A DNA stretch of 34,012 nt. It comes from an uncultured Alphaproteobacteria bacterium (GTDB lineage: Bacteria; Pseudomonadota; Alphaproteobacteria; HIMB59; GCA-002718135). Positions 7,591 to 15,137 of this stretch are shown piece after piece. Location: assembly GCA_902602135.1 (NCBI GenBank), contig CACKQA010000004.1, forward strand, positions 1 through 34,012, written 5' to 3'. Under the pieces are notes generated by a model. It did no database searches. It was not told the DNA's origin and saw only the letters and a list, made by a program, of their open reading frames with translations. Each line of letters starts with the position of its first letter. Position 1 is the stretch's first letter. Position numbers and translations under genes: made by a program.

Positions 7591-8539
7591 TTCTGGAAAT
7601 TCTTGGATCAATGAAAAGATATAAAATATCAACTATAAAATTTACTAAAACAAATGCTGCGGTCATAACTAAAATACTTGATTGCAAAAGAGGATAATTA
7701 CGTTCTGCAATTGCGCCTAGTACTAAGCGTCCTAAACCTGGAATTGCAAAAACTTGTTCAATCACAATTGAGCCTCCTAAAAGATAACCAACAGATACAC
7801 CTACACTTGTAATATATGGTATTAGCGCATTGCGAAGAGCATGCTTATATACAGTAGAAAAATTACTGACACCTTTTGCTTTCGCTGTTCTTATATAGTG
7901 CTGACTTAATGCATCTAGCATTGCAGAGCGAATAAGTCTGGAGAGATTAGCAATCATAGGAAGTGAGAGTGCAAAGACTGGCAACACCATTCTTTTTAGA
8001 TTTTCAATGGGATCTTCAAAAAAAGGAACATACCCAAGAGCAATAAAACTTGGAAAAAGTTTTGCTACTAGAAATATAGATACAATACCTAACCAAAAAG
8101 AGGGAATAGTTAATCCTGCGATTGCCGTCACTCTAGCAAAAATCTCTGATATACTTCCACGTGATATTGCCATGAAACATCCAATGGGTATTGATAAGCC
8201 AGCTCCTATTAATACTGCTAAAACTGTTAACTCTATAGTGGGCCAAGCATTTAAATAAATTTCATCAATAACAGGTCTCCCAGTCCAAATAGAAGTCCCA
8301 AAATCACCTTTAAAAATATTGGACACCCAAAAAAAATATTGCTCTATAATTGATTTATCTAAACCTAATCTCGAGCGTAATTCATTCATCGCTTCATCAG
8401 TAATTTCAGTATTAGCTCCAAGCATGATTGCAACAGCATCACCTGGTATTAGTCGGATCATAGAAAATACGATGATTGAAATTCCAATTAGTACGATTGA
8501 AAGATCAAAAATACGATTGATAAGGTATTTGTAGTTCAT
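7583..8539 (-). CDS. Peptide-type ABC transporter permease (DppB/OppB family)
   Basis: A 318-residue permease with the canonical opening NRIFDLSIVLIGISIIVFSM and the RLIPGDAV motif. FGTSIWTGRPV follows, then multiple helices and the EAA-like loop RTAKAKGVSNFSTVYKHALRNALIP that contacts the ATPases. YLLGGSIVIEQVFAIPGLGRL and a closing DILYLFIDPRI complete the family signature. The start codon sits only a few bases after a hairpin and U-run that separates it from the binding-protein gene, with no Shine-Dalgarno. Its expression is therefore probably lower than that of the binding protein. Its stop overlaps the start of the second permease. Confidence 0.93.
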   Translation of the reverse strand: MNYKYLINRIFDLSIVLIGISIIVFSMIRLIPGDAVAIMLGANTEITDEAMNELRSRLGLDKSIIEQYFFWVSNIFKGDFGTSIWTGRPVIDEIYLNAWPTIELTVLAVLIGAGLSIPIGCFMAISRGSISEIFARVTAIAGLTIPSFWLGIVSIFLVAKLFPSFIALGYVPFFEDPIENLKRMVLPVFALSLPMIANLSRLIRSAMLDALSQHYIRTAKAKGVSNFSTVYKHALRNALIPYITSVGVSVGYLLGGSIVIEQVFAIPGLGRLVLGAIAERNYPLLQSSILVMTAAFVLVNFIVDILYLFIDPRISRND

Positions 8540-8541
8540 AT

Positions 8542-8579
8542 AAAAAAAACACCTTAATATAAATTAAGGTGTTTTTTTA
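8542..8579 (-). terminator. Intercistronic hairpin between the binding-protein and permease genes
   Basis: A perfect 9-bp stem, ACACCTTAAT paired with ATTAAGGTGT (8550-8558 with 8563-8571, ATAA loop), is flanked by seven or more A's on one side and T's on the other. Read on the minus strand it is a textbook intrinsic terminator, placed after the binding-protein stop at 8589. Its U-run ends within a few bases of the permease ATG at 8539. Partial termination would give high binding protein and low permease, the usual stoichiometry for such operons. Confidence 0.85.
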
Positions 8580-8588
8580 AGATTTTTA

Positions 8589-10085
8589 TTATTTTGTAAC
8601 AGAAATCAAACTTGCCAGTCTTCCAGTTGCGTAAATTTCAAAACCTTTTACACTCTTGTTTACTGCCGTTGAAAGATCGCCATATGCTAAATGCGCAATT
8701 GGACCTTCACATGCTAATTTTGTTTGAACCTGATCATAAATTGTTTTTCTTTCAGAAATTGATGTGGATTTTCTACCTGCATCTAAAAGGGAGTCTATCT
8801 CACCATCACTGTATTTAAATACGTTTGTTGACCCTCCAGTTCTAAAAGTTCGATAAAAATATTGGTCTGGATCTGGGTTTCCACCATTTGCAGAAACAAA
8901 CATATCAAAATCAGAATTTCGCCAATCTTGAACAAATTCACCAATTTCTTTATTTGCAAGAGTAATTTCAAATCCACCAGCATTTAATTGCTGTTGAATT
9001 ACTTGTGAAATATCTTTTGCATCTTGTCGTGGAAGTACAAGTATTTCTAATTTAATAGGCATAGAAATACCTGCATCAGACAATAATTTTTTTGCTGCAT
9101 CTACATCATGTGAGTAACAACTAAAGCTATCCGTGTTCATAGCCCATGTTGCTAATGCTGGAGATAAGGGGCCACCAGGTACAGCAGCGCCAAACAAAGC
9201 TCCATCAATTATTTCTGATCTATCTAAAAGTAAATTGATTGCCTTCCTTACATTTGCGTTGTCTAGAGGCGCTCTAGTAGTATTCATTCCAAGCAATGTG
9301 TATGACAAATTTCTTGTTTGAAAAATATCAATATTGCTATTTGCTTGCAATTGAAGTGCAGTAGCTGGATCTACACCTGGTAAAATATCATACTCTCCAT
9401 TTGCCAAACCAACTTGTCTAGTAGCTGACTCAGGGACAAAACTAACTCTTACTCCATCAACTTTAGGAAAACCAGGTGTTCTATAGTTTTCATTTTTAGA
9501 CATTTGAATATGGCTATTTGGCTGCCATTCCTCAAATTTAAAAGGTCCCGTTCCGATAGGAGTTTGTTGAAGAGTATCTATATCATTTTCATACTCTGAT
9601 GGAACAATAGCAATTCCCGCAAGAGAAGATAAGATTGCTGCGAATGGCTCGTTAAGTTTAAGCTCAATTGTTGAACTATTAACTACGTTCATATTAACTA
9701 TAGGTGATACTCTACTTGCTAGTGGTGATGCCACATCTTCACTTTGTACTCTCATAATGGATGATTTTACATCATTAGCATCCATAGTTGATCCATCATG
9801 AAATGATACACCTTTAGCAAGATTAAAAGTATAAGTTAATCCATCACTACTTACGTCCCATGATTCTGCTAATCCCGGACCAACACTTAAATCACTGTTA
9901 ATATGTGTTAAACCTTCATAAATATTATTTTGAACTATTATTACTGAATTGAAAGCAGTAATTAGATGTGGATCTAGTCCTGCAGGGGAAGAGTCAATAG
10001 CAACATTTATATTAGTTGCTGATGCACTATTAATGTGGGTGAAGAACATTAATGTAGCAAAAATTGAAAGTATTAATTTTTTCAT
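8589..10085 (-). CDS. Peptide-type ABC transporter substrate-binding protein (family 5)
   Basis: A 498-residue periplasmic binding protein. The signal peptide is MKKLILSIFATLMFFTHINSASA, cut near ASA-TN. The mature protein has family-5 features: SSPAGLDPHLITAFNS, NNIYEGLTHINSDLSVGPGL, the signature LTYTFNLAKGVSFHDGS and GTGPFKFEEWQ. NVRKAINLLLDR, a DPDQYFYRTF segment and SISERKTIYDQVQ follow. Its position between murQ and anmK suggests a muropeptide or anhydroMurNAc-peptide ligand, but the sequence alone would equally fit ordinary peptides. GGAGA precedes the ATG. It is the first gene of the minus-strand transporter operon and diverges from the ATPase genes. Confidence 0.93.
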   Translation of the reverse strand: MKKLILSIFATLMFFTHINSASATNINVAIDSSPAGLDPHLITAFNSVIIVQNNIYEGLTHINSDLSVGPGLAESWDVSSDGLTYTFNLAKGVSFHDGSTMDANDVKSSIMRVQSEDVASPLASRVSPIVNMNVVNSSTIELKLNEPFAAILSSLAGIAIVPSEYENDIDTLQQTPIGTGPFKFEEWQPNSHIQMSKNENYRTPGFPKVDGVRVSFVPESATRQVGLANGEYDILPGVDPATALQLQANSNIDIFQTRNLSYTLLGMNTTRAPLDNANVRKAINLLLDRSEIIDGALFGAAVPGGPLSPALATWAMNTDSFSCYSHDVDAAKKLLSDAGISMPIKLEILVLPRQDAKDISQVIQQQLNAGGFEITLANKEIGEFVQDWRNSDFDMFVSANGGNPDPDQYFYRTFRTGGSTNVFKYSDGEIDSLLDAGRKSTSISERKTIYDQVQTKLACEGPIAHLAYGDLSTAVNKSVKGFEIYATGRLASLISVTK

Positions 10086-10162
10086 ATTTTCTCCAATTTA
10101 AATTTATTTATTATAAAAAAAATACTATGTTTAATAATTTTATACAATATCTTTTTAAAAGT

Positions 10163-11008
10163 ATGAATGAGAATAATATTGAAATTTTAAATATACAAAA
10201 ATTAAATATATCTACATTTAATAATAAAATTTTAAATAACGTTTCATTAAAAATTCATAAAGGTGAAATGATAGGTTTGGTTGGTGAGTCAGGTAGTGGA
10301 AAATCTGTCACAGCATTATCAATATTAGCTTTGCTTGATGAAAAAGCTATGAAAATTGATACTGGAAAAATTTTTTTATCGAACGAAAATATATTAGAAA
10401 AAAATGAAAAGGAAATGCAAGAAATCAGAGGTAATAAAATATCAATGATTTTTCAAGAACCAATGACTTCACTTAATCCTGTTTTTACTATTGGAGATCA
10501 AATTAATGAAGTTCATAGTATTCATAATAATCTAAATAGAGATAAAGCTAATGAATTGACTATCAGTTTATTGGATAAAGTTGGTATTCCAAATCCTGAA
10601 ATTTCAATTAAAAAATATCCGCATCAGTTATCTGGCGGTCAAAGACAAAGAGTAATGATAGCTATGGCTCTTTCTTGTAGGCCCAAACTGCTCATAGCAG
10701 ATGAACCAACAACAGCATTAGATGTTATAGTTCAAGCACAGATATTAAAAATAATTAATGATCTTAGAAAAGAATTAGAAATGTCAGTTCTATTAATCAC
10801 ACATGATTTAGGTGTTGTTCAAGATTATTGTGATAGAGTTTATGTTATGTATAAAGGAAGAATTTTAGAGAATTCTAAAACAAAGGATCTTTTTTCGAAA
10901 CCCAAACATTCTTATACAAAAGATTTGTTAAACACTAGACCTGCTGTAAATCCACCGGGAAAAGAATTGCCGATTATTAAAGAAGATTATAGTTTTGATG
11001 ATGAGTAA
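10163..11008 (+). CDS. Peptide-type ABC transporter ATPase (DppD/OppD family)
   Basis: The first ATPase of the importer. It has Walker A GESGSGKS (residues 41-48 from the chosen start), Q-loop QEPMTSLNP, signature LSGGQRQR, Walker B LLIADEPTTALD and H-loop ITHDLG. The C-terminal extension HSYTKDLLNTRPAVNPPGK is typical of the oligopeptide subfamily. I prefer ATG 10163 (281 residues) because homology begins about nine residues later; an ATG at 10127 and a TTG at 10064 are in frame, but the latter runs into the opposite gene. The stop overlaps the start of the second ATPase. The short gap to the divergent binding-protein gene must hold promoters for both transporter halves. Confidence 0.92.
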   Translation: MNENNIEILNIQKLNISTFNNKILNNVSLKIHKGEMIGLVGESGSGKSVTALSILALLDEKAMKIDTGKIFLSNENILEKNEKEMQEIRGNKISMIFQEPMTSLNPVFTIGDQINEVHSIHNNLNRDKANELTISLLDKVGIPNPEISIKKYPHQLSGGQRQRVMIAMALSCRPKLLIADEPTTALDVIVQAQILKIINDLRKELEMSVLLITHDLGVVQDYCDRVYVMYKGRILENSKTKDLFSKPKHSYTKDLLNTRPAVNPPGKELPIIKEDYSFDDE

Positions 11009-11777
11009 TAAAATTCTTGAAATAAACAATTTGGAGAAAAGTTTTTTAGACCCAAATAAAAATCCTTTTAAAGTATTAAAAAATATATCACTATCGATTA
11101 AGAGTGGGGAAATTCTTGGTTTAGTTGGAGAATCAGGATCAGGGAAAACAACACTTGGAAGAGTTATAATTCGCTTACTTAATTCTGATAGTGGTCAAAT
11201 AATATTCAATGGACAAGATATTACCAGTTTATCAAAAAAATTGATGCGAAAAGTTAGGAAAGATATGCAAATTATTTTTCAAGATCCTTTTGGCTCTCTT
11301 AATCCAAGACATACAATAAAGAATATAATATCAGAACCTCTAGTTATTCATAATTACAAAAAAAATATCTTAGATAGAGTTTATGAACTTCTTCATCAAG
11401 TAGGTTTAGATAAATCTTCAATAAACTTATATCCACACGAATTTTCAGGTGGTCAAAGACAAAGAATAGCTATTGCAAGAGCTATTGCTTTGAAACCTAA
11501 ATTTTTAATCGCGGATGAGTCAGTATCCGCTCTTGATGTATCAATTCAAAGTCAAATTTTAAATTTAATTTCAAGATTAGTACGTGAAAACAATATTTCA
11601 ATGATTTTTATAAGCCATGATTTATCAGTAATAAGACATATTAGTGATAATATTGCTGTGATGAATAAGGGTTCTATTGTTGAGCGTGGAAAAACCGAAG
11701 ATGTCCTTGTAAAACCAACACATAATTATACAAAAATGTTAATTGACGCTGTTCCAGGTTTTAAAACAAATTTTTAA
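11001..11777 (+). CDS. Peptide-type ABC transporter ATPase (DppF/OppF family)
   Basis: The second ATPase. It has Walker A GESGSGKT (43-50), Q-loop QDPFGSLNPRH, signature FSGGQRQR, Walker B FLIADESVSALDVS and H-loop ISHDLSVI, then a short C-terminus (HNYTKMLIDAVPG). The Walker B proline commonly seen after the catalytic glutamate is serine here, with the glutamate itself intact. I chose ATG 11001; ATG 10998 and TTG 10995 are in frame directly before it. The start overlaps the upstream ATPase stop by 8 nt, implying coupled translation. The hydrolase gene starts 3 nt after its stop. Confidence 0.92.
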   Translation: MSNKILEINNLEKSFLDPNKNPFKVLKNISLSIKSGEILGLVGESGSGKTTLGRVIIRLLNSDSGQIIFNGQDITSLSKKLMRKVRKDMQIIFQDPFGSLNPRHTIKNIISEPLVIHNYKKNILDRVYELLHQVGLDKSSINLYPHEFSGGQRQRIAIARAIALKPKFLIADESVSALDVSIQSQILNLISRLVRENNISMIFISHDLSVIRHISDNIAVMNKGSIVERGKTEDVLVKPTHNYTKMLIDAVPGFKTNF

Positions 11778-11780
11778 ATA

Positions 11781-12794
11781 ATGAGAAATAAAAAAAATTT
11801 TAATATCAAAAGAATTTCAAAATTAATTAACACATACATAAATAAGAAGAAGATACCTGGTGCTGTTTTTGGCGTAGTTAATATTAAAAAAAAGAAAACG
11901 ATTATTTCAGATGGTTATCGGCAATTAATCAATAAAAAGATTAAAGTAAACAATGCAACAACATTTGATTTAGCATCTCTAACTAAGGTGTTATTTACAA
12001 CTCATCAAATATTAAAACTTCATTCAAAGAAAATTCTAAATATTAACGACCTCGTATCTTTGTATATTCCTGATTTTTGTCAATATGATTATAATTCGTG
12101 GGAAAGAAAGGTATCTATAAAGGAGTGTTTATCTCATCATACTAATTTTCCAGCTGTAGAACCTATTTATACATATGGAAATGATCCTGACACGCTGAGA
12201 GCATTTATTCTACAACGACGATGGAAAAAAAATAAATCAGTATATTCGGATATTAATTTTATATTGCTTGGTATTGTTCTTGAGAGAATTTATAAAAAAA
12301 GTATTACAAAAATACCTACTGGTTATAATTTTTCCTTTAACCCTTTATCCAAGAATATTGCTGCTACTGAAATTTGTAAGTGGCGAAACAGAATTATATG
12401 TGGAGAAACGCATGATGAAAATGCTTTCGCTCTTAAAGGATCTGGTCATGCGGGACTTTTTGGAAATGCGGATAGTATTTTAAATTTTGCTTTTGATATG
12501 CTGAATAATAATATCTCAAAAGAGCATTCTAAACTGATAAAAAACAAAATATACAGAAACAGAAGTTGTGGATGGGAAGTATCATATAAAAATTGGTCTG
12601 GAGGCAATTATTGTTCAAAAGAAGCAATAGGACATACGGGATTTACTGGTACCGGTTTATGGATTGATTTTAAAAATAAACTTGCATGGACTTTATTGAC
12701 GAATAGAGTTCATCCATCAAGACATACGGATAGCGGAATACAAGAATTGAGATCAAAAGTAGGTGATCTTGTTATTCAGGATTGTGTTTTATAA
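11781..12794 (+). CDS. Serine hydrolase of the class-C beta-lactamase / penicillin-binding family
   Basis: A 337-residue serine hydrolase with no visible signal peptide. The nucleophile motif SxxK is SLTK, in the context FDLASLTKVLFTTHQIL. The second motif region reads VYSDINFILLGIVLE, with YSD where class-C enzymes have YxN, and the third motif is GHTGFTGTGLW (HTG in place of KTG). This resembles the YfeW/PBP4B-type proteins known beside murQ-murP in Escherichia coli. A cytoplasmic esterase, amidase or peptidase acting on imported muropeptides fits the setting better than antibiotic resistance. It starts 3 nt after the ATPase gene, and its TAA overlaps the anmK ATG (TAATG). Confidence 0.88.
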   Translation: MRNKKNFNIKRISKLINTYINKKKIPGAVFGVVNIKKKKTIISDGYRQLINKKIKVNNATTFDLASLTKVLFTTHQILKLHSKKILNINDLVSLYIPDFCQYDYNSWERKVSIKECLSHHTNFPAVEPIYTYGNDPDTLRAFILQRRWKKNKSVYSDINFILLGIVLERIYKKSITKIPTGYNFSFNPLSKNIAATEICKWRNRIICGETHDENAFALKGSGHAGLFGNADSILNFAFDMLNNNISKEHSKLIKNKIYRNRSCGWEVSYKNWSGGNYCSKEAIGHTGFTGTGLWIDFKNKLAWTLLTNRVHPSRHTDSGIQELRSKVGDLVIQDCVL

Positions 12795-13906
12795 TGAATT
12801 ATAAATGGTCAATAGGTTTAATGACAGGCACAGTTAATGATGGCTTTATTGATGTTGCTGCCCTAAAGACTGATGGCCATCAAATCATTGAATACGGTCC
12901 CTTTGAATTAATTCCATATCAGAATAAAAATATTCAATCGAAAATAATAGAAACTTTTGAAGCTGCTAAAAAATGGCGATTTGATAACATTGAGCCTGCA
13001 ATTTTTGCAGAGACTGAAAAATTAATATCTGTAGAACAGTCTGAAGCTGTAAATAAATTTATGCATAAATTTAATATTAAACGAGATGATATTTCTTGTG
13101 TTGGTTTTCATGGATTAACAGTTCTCCATCAAGCGCCATTAGGTGATATAGAAGGTAAGACTAAACAGCTAGGTGATGGTAATTTAATGGCTAATTATCT
13201 AAAAATACCAGTGGTTAATGACTTTAGATCAAATGATATATTGAATGGTGGGCAAGGTGCGCCCCTTGCACCAATTTATCATTTAGCTGTAAGTCATTAC
13301 ATTAATAAAAAAAATATCATCATTTTAAATATAGGTGGTGTATCTAATATTACTTATATAGGCGAAGATGATAAACTAATTGCTTTTGATACCGGACCTG
13401 GAAATGCACCAATAAATGATTTTGTTCGTAAAAAAAATAGTGGTCAAATGGATACAAATGGTGACTTTGCATCTAAAGGATCGGTCAATTTTGATTTTAT
13501 TAATTCTTTTTTATCACATCCATATTTTGAATTAAATTTCCCAAAATCTTTGGATAGAGATCAATTCTCCTATAATCAAATAGATGAGATGTCCTTAGAA
13601 GATGGGTGCGCAACGCTAACAAAATTAATTGGAGAGAATATCTCTAAAGCTATTAAGTTATTACCAAAAAAGCCTGAGCGCATTATTGCATCAGGGGGAG
13701 GGAGAAAAAATTTATCAATTATGAATGCTATTAGCAAAAGTACAAATATCAAATGTGAAGGTATTGAAAAATATGGGCTAAGAGGAGATGCCATTGAGGC
13801 TGAAGCTTTTGCGTTCCTTGCTGTAAGAAGTCTTAAGAAACTTCCGTTAAGTTTCCCTTCAACAACTGGTGTTACAAATCCTCTTACTGGAGGAAAGATT
13901 AATTAA
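12794..13906 (+). CDS. anmK: Anhydro-N-acetylmuramic acid kinase
   Basis: AnmK uses ATP to open and phosphorylate 1,6-anhydro-MurNAc, giving MurNAc-6-phosphate, the substrate of MurQ. Family blocks appear in order: GLMTGTVNDGFIDVAAL (phosphate loop with the conserved Asp), GFHGLTVLHQAP, and QLGDGN. NDFRSNDILNGGQGAPLAP, NIGGVSNITYIG, DTGPGNAPINDF, ASGGGRKN and the C-terminal SFPSTTGVTNPLTGG follow. The chosen ATG (370 residues) overlaps the upstream stop by one base; a TTG 12 nt earlier is in frame but less likely. It is the last gene of the plus-strand operon ATPase-ATPase-hydrolase-anmK. Confidence 0.95.
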   Translation: MNYKWSIGLMTGTVNDGFIDVAALKTDGHQIIEYGPFELIPYQNKNIQSKIIETFEAAKKWRFDNIEPAIFAETEKLISVEQSEAVNKFMHKFNIKRDDISCVGFHGLTVLHQAPLGDIEGKTKQLGDGNLMANYLKIPVVNDFRSNDILNGGQGAPLAPIYHLAVSHYINKKNIIILNIGGVSNITYIGEDDKLIAFDTGPGNAPINDFVRKKNSGQMDTNGDFASKGSVNFDFINSFLSHPYFELNFPKSLDRDQFSYNQIDEMSLEDGCATLTKLIGENISKAIKLLPKKPERIIASGGGRKNLSIMNAISKSTNIKCEGIEKYGLRGDAIEAEAFAFLAVRSLKKLPLSFPSTTGVTNPLTGGKIN

Positions 13907-13960
13907 AATATTTTTCTATTAAAAGGTGTAGCTCTAATACCAGAATTAAATCAATCTGTG

Positions 13961-14145
13961 GAAAAACTCCAAATAGAAAAAATTTAACCTATCCAATAAT
14001 CTTAATTTGTAGATCAGGAAAAAGATCTAAGATAGTCGCTAATATGATAGATGAGAAATTTAATACTATTATTTACAATGCACAAAATGGAATCAACTCA
14101 TGGATTAATAAAAAATTCATAACAGTTGAACCACATCTGAATTAA
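13961..14145 (+). pseudogene. Decayed copy of the 3' end of the rhodanese gene
   Basis: From 13986 to 14145 the sequence aligns without gaps to 4801-4960, the end of the rhodanese gene. By hand I count 18 mismatches in 160 nt (about 89% identity), including the active-site CRSGKRS codons and a 46-nt perfectly matching stretch. Upstream, 13961-13985 still resembles the EKLQLEIN part of the intact gene but is out of frame (EKLQIEKI then a stop), so about one base has been lost. Further upstream, similarity fades, perhaps through an internal deletion. No start codon and no signal peptide remain. It lies just after anmK in the same orientation as the intact gene. Confidence 0.85.
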
Positions 14146-14374
14146 AACAAAATAACGTTTGCTAGGATATACAAAGCTGTAAGGACACAGAAAATTAGCA
14201 CCAGATATCTGATAATAAACATTTTTTCATATAATAAAAAATAGTACCTATAAGAGCAACTCTTAACTGCATCCTTAGTTGGTGTTAGGATTATTAAAAT
14301 GATTATAATTTTGTTAAAAATTATTATTAATTTTTATTTTAAATTAGTTTAACAAAATGTTTTATTGTAAAATT
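14146..14374. other. Intergenic region with two small hairpins
   Basis: Together with the pseudogene this completes a 468-nt stretch without an intact gene between anmK and the PEBP gene. It holds a perfect 6-bp hairpin TAAGAG-CAA-CTCTTA (14251-14265) followed by ATCCT/AGGAT (14271-14275 with 14287-14291). Neither is followed by a T-run, so they are not convincing terminators. The rest is A/T-rich and I see nothing else in it. Confidence 0.4.
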
Positions 14375-14911
14375 ATGATTAAATATTTTTTATCAGCACT
14401 TTTATTATTATCTTTTAGTTGTAATGCTATAGAAATAACGTCTCCAGCATTTAATGATGGAGAAAGTATACCAAAAAAGTATGCATGTGAGAAAAGAGGT
14501 GGTGAGAATATATCTATTCCAATAAATATCTCTAATGTCCCTGAAAATGCTAAATCAATTGTATTAATAATGGATGATCCAGATGCAATGAGCCTGGCAG
14601 GTAAAATTTGGGTTCATTGGATATTATTTAATATCCCAACTGACGTAAATGAATTGCCAGCTATGAAAGATGGAAAAATTGGTATTGGCAAGAGTGGCCA
14701 AAACAGTAATTACAAAGAAAATTATGATGGACCATGTCCTCCGCACGGAATGCATGTATATAATATTAAAGCTTATGCTCTAAATATAGAAATAAAAGAA
14801 AGCTTTGGAGAATTACCACAAATTGAATTTGAAAAAAAATATAAGGATGCAATTCTCAGTTCTTCAGTCTTATCTGGGAAATATGCAATTTTACATATTT
14901 TAAAAAAATAG
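14375..14911 (+). CDS. Exported YbhB/YbcL-family (PEBP/RKIP-like) protein
   Basis: A 178-residue protein from the chosen ATG, with signal peptide MIKYFLSALLLLSFSCNA. The PEBP domain follows: ITSPAFNDGESIPKKYACE, the DPDA ligand-site loop (MDDPDAMSLAGK), WVHWILFNIP, and GPCPPHGMHVYNIKAYAL. Bacterial YbhB/YbcL proteins resemble eukaryotic Raf-kinase inhibitor proteins; their ligands are not established. An in-frame ATG at 14357 would add six residues in front of the signal peptide and is less likely. No strong ribosome-binding site is visible. It lies upstream of the giant gene in the same direction, but 225 nt separate them. Confidence 0.92.
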   Translation: MIKYFLSALLLLSFSCNAIEITSPAFNDGESIPKKYACEKRGGENISIPINISNVPENAKSIVLIMDDPDAMSLAGKIWVHWILFNIPTDVNELPAMKDGKIGIGKSGQNSNYKENYDGPCPPHGMHVYNIKAYALNIEIKESFGELPQIEFEKKYKDAILSSSVLSGKYAILHILKK

Positions 14912-15117
14912 GTCCTAACAAATTAATTAGCTTTAGTAGAAAATGTTTTCCTCTTTTGTTTTAAAAATATGTATAAATATTTAGATTTTTATTATAACTA
15001 ATTGAAAAATAACAATTTTTAATTATTTAAGAAATAAATAATAAATATTTATTTTTAATCTTAAAACTTACTTGTAGTTTCGGCTTAAAAATTACATAAA
15101 AAGCTTTATAGATTCAG

Positions 15118-15137
15118 TAAAAAAGCATGCTTTTTTA
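15118..15137. promoter_or_regulatory. 20-bp perfect palindrome abutting the giant gene's start codon
   Basis: Positions 15118-15137 read TAAAAAAGCATGCTTTTTTA, a perfect palindrome whose last base is the A of the ATG at 15137. There is no Shine-Dalgarno in the 20 nt before the start, because the palindrome occupies that space. It could be a dimeric-repressor operator, an RNA hairpin that hides the start region, or a weak terminator-like element. The signal peptide begins exactly at this ATG, so the start itself is well supported. Confidence 0.55.

Noticed and set aside
11781-12794. Antibiotic-resistance beta-lactamase
   Set aside because: The YSD and HTG motifs, the lack of a signal peptide and the coupling to anmK point to a muropeptide-related hydrolase instead.
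14251-14291. Possible tRNA or small RNA remnant in the two hairpins after the rhodanese pseudogene
   Set aside because: No cloverleaf, anticodon arm or CCA-proximal acceptor stem can be drawn, and no T-run follows.
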